Source of the DNA: Polyangiaceae bacterium
GTDB taxonomy: Bacteria > Myxococcota_A > Polyangia > Polyangiales > Polyangiaceae
Length of the DNA stretch: 64,000 bases
NCBI GenBank assembly: GCA_013214025.1
Contig: JABSRN010000080.1
Coordinates: 1 to 64,000, forward strand
Direction: 5' to 3'
Positions 60,251 to 64,000 of this stretch are shown in pieces. The position numbers and the translations under genes are program-made. Numbering within the stretch: the first letter of the stretch is position 1; every line of letters begins with the position of its first letter. A model generated the notes under the pieces. The model searched no databases. It was not told the origin of the DNA and was given only the letters and a program-made list of their open reading frames with translations.

Positions 60251-62377
60251 GTGACGAACATTAGCGGCGAGGTAGAGCGCGTAACCTTCGAGAATGACGA
60301 AACGGGATTTCGTGTGCTCAAGGTGAATGTCACAGGAAGGGGTGTGTTGCCGGTGGTGGGGGTATTTCAGGCCGTCGGCGCGGGCACCCGAGTGAGCGTT
60401 ACCGGTGAGTATGTTCAGGACAAAAAACACGGGGAGCAATTTCGGGCGACCGCACTCGTTCCGCTGTTGCCGGATACGCTGGTGGGCCTCGAACGCTACT
60501 TGGGCTCTGGACTCATTCCCGGGGTCGGTCCCGGATTTGCGAAAAAAATTGTTTCCACCTTCGGGCTGAACACGCTCAAGGTGCTCGACGATCAGCCGGA
60601 TCTGTTAAGAACTGTGAAAGGCTTGGGCCCCGCCCGGGCGGAACAGATCCACCTACGCTGGGTGCAGCAGCGATCCATTTCTGACGTAATGATGCTGTTA
60701 CAGGCCCACGGTGCTTCCCCAGCTCTCGCGGTTCGTATCTTCAAACAATACGGCGACCGTGCCGCTTCGGTGGTGCAATCGTCGCCGTATCGGTTGGCGA
60801 TGGAGGTGAGGGGCATTGGTTTCAAGACTGCCGACATGTTGGCGCGGTCTCTAGGGATTTCCGGCGATCACCCGGATAGGGCCCGGGCGGGAGTGCTGCA
60901 TCAACTGGGACAGTTGGCAGACTCCGGGCATGTCTGTGTTCCTCGGGATGAATTGCTGGAAAGTACCATGGCGATGCTGGAGGTCGACGCGGGTCATGTA
61001 GCAGCGGCCGTCGACGCTCTGTGGGGACAAGAACGGGTCGTAGTGGTGGAGGGTCAGGTGTATCTGACCAAGCTGCACACAGCGGAGCTGGAGATTCGCG
61101 ATAGTCTCTTTCGGCTGATGACCAGTCCTGGCAAGAAGCTGGAGGCTGGCAGCGCGATTGCCCGCTTTGAATCGAGCGCCGGTCTCGTGTTGGCGGCGGA
61201 GCAACGCGTCGCAGTTGAGATGGCCGCGGAGCACAAGGTATTGGTGCTGACCGGAGGGCCCGGCGTGGGCAAGACCACCATTGTCCGCGCCATGCTGGAA
61301 GTGTTTCTGTCCGCGAAGTTGACGGTTCGCATGGGGGCCCCAACGGGGCGGGCTGCCAAACGTATGGCTGAGGCCACGGGAACGGAGGCCAGCACCCTGC
61401 ACCGCATGCTGGAGTACGATCCGCGGGCGCGCTTGTTTCAGCGCAACGAGGACAAAGTGCTCGATGCGGAAGTCATTATTGTCGACGAGGCGTCCATGTT
61501 GGATGTGGAGCTGGCGGCTAGTCTACTGCGGGCCATCGGCAGCGAGTCGCGCCTGATACTAGTGGGCGATGTGGACCAGCTGCCCAGCGTGGGCCCGGGC
61601 GCCGTATTGAGGGACGTGATTAGCAGCGGGCAGGTACCGACAGCCAAGCTGGAGCGGGTGTTCCGTCAAGATGCCGAGAGCGGAATCATCGGAAACGCTT
61701 ACAAGATATTGCATGGAGAGATGCCGGAGGGAGCCGTTGATCAGCCGGGTGCGGACTTCTTCGTGATCGAGCGAACGGATCCCGAGGCCGCCGCCAGCGT
61801 GATTCGCGAGTTGGTGTGCGAGCGCATACCCAAGCGTTTCGGGTTCGCGGCTCGGGACGACATTCAAGTGCTCACGCCGATGCATCGCGGCGCGGCGGGT
61901 ACCATCGCCCTCAACGAAATGCTGCAACAAGCTTTGAACCCGCGAGGGATCGAGATCAAGCGGCGCGGCCAAGTGTACCGCCGGGGCGACAAGGTGATGC
62001 AAACGCGCAACGATTATGAGCGCGATGTGTTTAACGGCGATGTTGGCGTGGTGCACGGCGTGGACAGCGAGCAGAGCCAGCTATCTGTGCGATTCGGCAG
62101 TCGCTTGGTGCACTATGCGGACTCGGAACTCGACGCATTGAACTTGGCTTACGCCACCAGCATTCACAAGAGTCAGGGGAGCGAATACTCAGCGGTCGTG
62201 ATCCCGATGTTGACGAGTCATTTTGTCATGTTGTCTCGCAACCTGCTCTACACTGCTGTGACAAGAGCGAAAAAGCTATGTGTCTTGGTTGCCGACCCCA
62301 AGGCCTTAGGCATCGCTCTCGGCGAGGTGCGGCGGGAGCAGCGACAAACCCGGCTGGCGGAGTTGCTGAGGCGCTAG
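60251..62377 (+). CDS. recD2: RecD2-like ATP-dependent DNA helicase
   Basis: RecD2 is a 5'-3' SF1B helicase without RecBC. The 708-aa protein has the N-terminal OB/helix-hairpin-helix region of this class (GLERYLGSGLIPGVGPGFAKK, quoted as YLGSGLIPGVGPGFAK, and RGIGFKTADMLARSLG). The helicase core has Walker A LTGGPGVGKTTIV (about 333), Walker B VIIVDEASML and later motifs, ending ATSIHKSQGSEYSAV. A GTG start. It is divergent from the M1 peptidase gene. Confidence 0.92.
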   Translation: MTNISGEVERVTFENDETGFRVLKVNVTGRGVLPVVGVFQAVGAGTRVSVTGEYVQDKKHGEQFRATALVPLLPDTLVGLERYLGSGLIPGVGPGFAKKIVSTFGLNTLKVLDDQPDLLRTVKGLGPARAEQIHLRWVQQRSISDVMMLLQAHGASPALAVRIFKQYGDRAASVVQSSPYRLAMEVRGIGFKTADMLARSLGISGDHPDRARAGVLHQLGQLADSGHVCVPRDELLESTMAMLEVDAGHVAAAVDALWGQERVVVVEGQVYLTKLHTAELEIRDSLFRLMTSPGKKLEAGSAIARFESSAGLVLAAEQRVAVEMAAEHKVLVLTGGPGVGKTTIVRAMLEVFLSAKLTVRMGAPTGRAAKRMAEATGTEASTLHRMLEYDPRARLFQRNEDKVLDAEVIIVDEASMLDVELAASLLRAIGSESRLILVGDVDQLPSVGPGAVLRDVISSGQVPTAKLERVFRQDAESGIIGNAYKILHGEMPEGAVDQPGADFFVIERTDPEAAASVIRELVCERIPKRFGFAARDDIQVLTPMHRGAAGTIALNEMLQQALNPRGIEIKRRGQVYRRGDKVMQTRNDYERDVFNGDVGVVHGVDSEQSQLSVRFGSRLVHYADSELDALNLAYATSIHKSQGSEYSAVVIPMLTSHFVMLSRNLLYTAVTRAKKLCVLVADPKALGIALGEVRREQRQTRLAELLRR

Positions 62378-62405
62378 AGTCGCTGTCCGATTTGATGCGC
62401 AGCGC

Positions 62406-62432
62406 ATTCGGAAACTAGGGGATTCGGAAACT
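62406..62432. repeat. 11-bp direct repeat at the end of the AgmX-type gene
   Basis: ATTCGGAAACT occurs at 62406-62416 and 62422-62432 (16-bp period), covering the stop codon region of the leftward gene in the convergent gap with recD2. Confidence 0.75.
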
Positions 62433-64000
62433 CTTGGAGACGGTCACCGGGTTACCTGAAAATGGCGGGACGCGGGCGCCGCGGAAAGTACGAGCGACAC
62501 AACCGCCCGTGGTCGTACCGCCGAAGTTGCCGGCAATGACGTTGGCGCTGGTCACCCGCCCGCTGGTGGAAAAGGTAATCTGCACTTTGCCTTTGCCGGT
62601 GGGGCCATCGGGCTTCTTACAGGATTTGGCTCTACCGGACGCGGCGCTGAGCGCGGCTTTGGCTGCGCTGGTATTGAATGGGGGTTTCTCCTCCGGCGCT
62701 GCGGGCTCTGCTGCGGCAGGCTCTGCTGCGGCAGGCTCTGCTGCGCCTGCCGCAGCAGAGCCTGCCGGCGTCCCTGGAGACGGAGTCGTAGCCGGGGTAG
62801 CGGGCGCTGACTGCGGGGCCTTGGCGGCGGCTTGGGCTGTCGCTGGGGCTTCAGCAGCTTTAACGGGGGCAGTCTTGGGCTCGGGTTCGGCTTTCGCGAG
62901 ATCTTCTACGGAGGTTGTCGGTGGCTCGGCGGTCGCGGTCGCGGCAGTTGTAGGCGGAGCGGCCGCCGGGCTCGTGGGCTTTGGCGCCATCTCTGCGGCA
63001 GCAGCCGCTGCCGGGGGTTGGACCGCAGCTAATTGTGCTGACGGGGCGTCGGCGCGATTGCGTAGGAAGAGAAATGCGCCCGCTGCCACCAACAAGCCAA
63101 TGGCGGCACCGCCGACGAGCACTAATTTCTCCTTGCCACCACTGCTTGTGGGTTTGTTGGCTTCGGGCGCGATCTGGATGCTCGGCTCGTGCAAATTGCC
63201 CGACGACGGCGGGGGCGTAGATTTTACGGGGGCTGTGAGCAGAGCCTGGTTGTCCGGCTCTGATGCTATGTCGGCTGTCGCGGTGAGCAGGGCCAGATCG
63301 CTCAGGGGCGTAGCGGACTGCACTGGCGCCTGGTCGCCGGCATTGCGCGACGCTCCTGCTTTGAGCGCGTCCAAAGAAAACAGCACCGAATTCTCGTTGC
63401 GGGCTCCGGTGGCGCTCTCCACCGAAGGGTCCTGAATCACTTCTCGGGAGGCGATGCCGTCCTCTGCGCTACCAGCTAGGTTGTGATCGGCGAACAGATC
63501 CGGGGCTTTTGTTGACGAGGCTTCTGCAGTGAGATTCGCCAGGGCCGCGGGGGCCGGGGGAGCGACGGCGGCTGGTGCTGGTCCCAATATCGCTTTGAGC
63601 TCGGGTACTTCCTGCACCAGGACCCAGTCGCCCATGCCTTCGCGCCAAACATAGACTTCGCTCGTGATGCGCCCGGAGGCCCAGCCCTCCGCTATTTGAG
63701 TTGGGGTCATCGTCTCTGGTTCGTCGTCGCCGAGGTTGACCGACCATTCCGGCTCTGCGGTTATTGCGGCTTGGGTGGCTGACGCGATGGCCGCTTGCAC
63801 TTCCGGACTGTTGAACATCTCGGCACTCATGACCTGGGTGGCCTCTTCGCGCTCGTCCTCTTCTTCCGGCGCGTAGGCGGCTACGGTCACATCTTCGGGA
63901 GGTTTCGTGCCGTCAACCTTGATCATGTAGTCGCAGTTGCGACAGCGAATTTTGACCCGGCGACCCTGCACCCGGTCGTCGGGGATCTTGTAATTAAACC
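62415..64000 (-). CDS. Zinc-ribbon/GYF_2/AgmX-type membrane protein (5' end beyond window)
   Basis: The frame remains open to the right edge. The visible N-terminus, FNYKIPDDRVQGRRVKIRCRNCDYMIKV (quoted as IPDDRVQGRRVKIRCRNC), is the second half of an MJ0042-type zinc ribbon, so the true start and the first CxxC lie outside the window. A GYF_2 segment follows (WREGMGDWVLVQEVPELKAIL), then a long linker, one membrane helix (LVLVGGAAIGLLVAAGAFLFL), a Pro/Ala/Glu linker and the AgmX/PglI-type C-terminal domain with SCKKPDGP and GGCVARTFRGARVPPFSG. It is a paralogue of the protein at 13387-15570. The product probably spans the inner membrane. Confidence 0.78.
   Translation of the reverse strand, partial: FNYKIPDDRVQGRRVKIRCRNCDYMIKVDGTKPPEDVTVAAYAPEEEDEREEATQVMSAEMFNSPEVQAAIASATQAAITAEPEWSVNLGDDEPETMTPTQIAEGWASGRITSEVYVWREGMGDWVLVQEVPELKAILGPAPAAVAPPAPAALANLTAEASSTKAPDLFADHNLAGSAEDGIASREVIQDPSVESATGARNENSVLFSLDALKAGASRNAGDQAPVQSATPLSDLALLTATADIASEPDNQALLTAPVKSTPPPSSGNLHEPSIQIAPEANKPTSSGGKEKLVLVGGAAIGLLVAAGAFLFLRNRADAPSAQLAAVQPPAAAAAAEMAPKPTSPAAAPPTTAATATAEPPTTSVEDLAKAEPEPKTAPVKAAEAPATAQAAAKAPQSAPATPATTPSPGTPAGSAAAGAAEPAAAEPAAAEPAAPEEKPPFNTSAAKAALSAASGRAKSCKKPDGPTGKGKVQITFSTSGRVTSANVIAGNFGGTTTGGCVARTFRGARVPPFSGNPVTVSKSFRIP
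62715..62766. repeat. 21-bp inverted repeat with tandem Ala/Glu-Pro codons
   Basis: The sequence at 62715-62735 is repeated in reverse complement at 62746-62766, with 10 bases between. The left arm includes tandem CTCTGCTGCGGCAGG units that encode repeated AAEPA blocks. The transcript of the AgmX-type gene could form a strong hairpin here. Confidence 0.8.

Noticed and set aside
62434-63435. 333-codon plus-strand open frame opposite the AgmX-type gene
   Set aside because: Ala/Gly-rich composition shadow of the linker; overlaps a gene with recognisable domains.
1-64000. tRNA, rRNA, CRISPR or prophage regions
   Set aside because: I looked for cloverleaf-like segments with TTCGA arms, rRNA-like stretches, regular spacer arrays and phage structural genes, and found none that held up by eye.

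Overview
The window is GC-rich, densely coded bacterial chromosome, most likely from a myxobacterium-like lineage (Myxococcota, formerly Deltaproteobacteria). The evidence is two eukaryotic-like Ser/Thr kinases, one with the HRDVSPQN catalytic loop common in that group; a FrzS-like receiver/coiled-coil protein; two GYF/zinc-ribbon proteins with AgmX/PglI-type C-termini; and many lipoproteins with Pro/Ala-rich linkers. No rRNA, tRNA, CRISPR array or phage module was seen. The lineage below phylum is not determined.

Layout. 1-2.3 kb: the start of an IS4/Tn5-type transposase and a FrzS-like pseudo-receiver protein. 2.5-9.9 kb: hisIE, divergent from a three-gene exported cluster (beta-propeller/haem-motif lipoprotein, HEAT protein, larger propeller/haem-motif lipoprotein). 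9.9-18.7 kb: a lipoprotein, a transaldolase-phosphoglucose isomerase fusion, a GYF/AgmX-type protein, a Ser/Thr kinase and a sirtuin. 18.9-23.1 kb: a CoA-ester cassette (thiolase-like protein, DUF35 OB-fold partner, tandem family III CoA-transferase). 23.1-38.1 kb: hydrolases, pgeF, a second kinase, a class A PBP, small exported proteins, pyrE, a YrdC/Sua5 protein, RlpA, a hotdog protein, an AmgK-like kinase and rsmG. 38.4-42.5 kb: exonuclease III, a FEN-type exonuclease and an outer-membrane barrel, interspersed with three copies of an undescribed hairpin-rich repeat; two copies flank a decayed IS4 transposase. 42.5-46.1 kb: a PrsW-type protease, MlaE/MlaF-like ABC genes and 5-formyl-THF cyclo-ligase. 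46.1-53.0 kb: a leftward array (RlmI-like methyltransferase, HAD phosphatase, argD, argF, a degenerate P-type ATPase, a Fur regulator). 53.2-64 kb: HU, ybeY, a Fsa/TalC-type transaldolase, enoyl-CoA hydratase, ApbE, an M1 peptidase with HEAT repeats, recD2, and a zinc-ribbon/GYF/AgmX protein running off the right edge.

Points to follow up. (1) A ~125-nt structured repeat, copies A/B/C at 39290, 41377 and 42288, whose hairpins keep their pairing while their sequence changes. (2) Several intact reading frames whose catalytic residues are replaced: a P1B-type ATPase lacking the phospho-Asp, the CPC and the GDGxND motifs; a FrzS-like receiver lacking its phospho-Asp; an MlaF-like ATPase with altered Walker B and H-loop; and the N-terminal half of a tandem CoA-transferase. 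(3) An exported propeller/haem-motif cluster with non-canonical CX4CH and CX8CH motifs. (4) Candidate regulatory RNA hairpins around the YrdC/Sua5-type gene upstream of pyrE.
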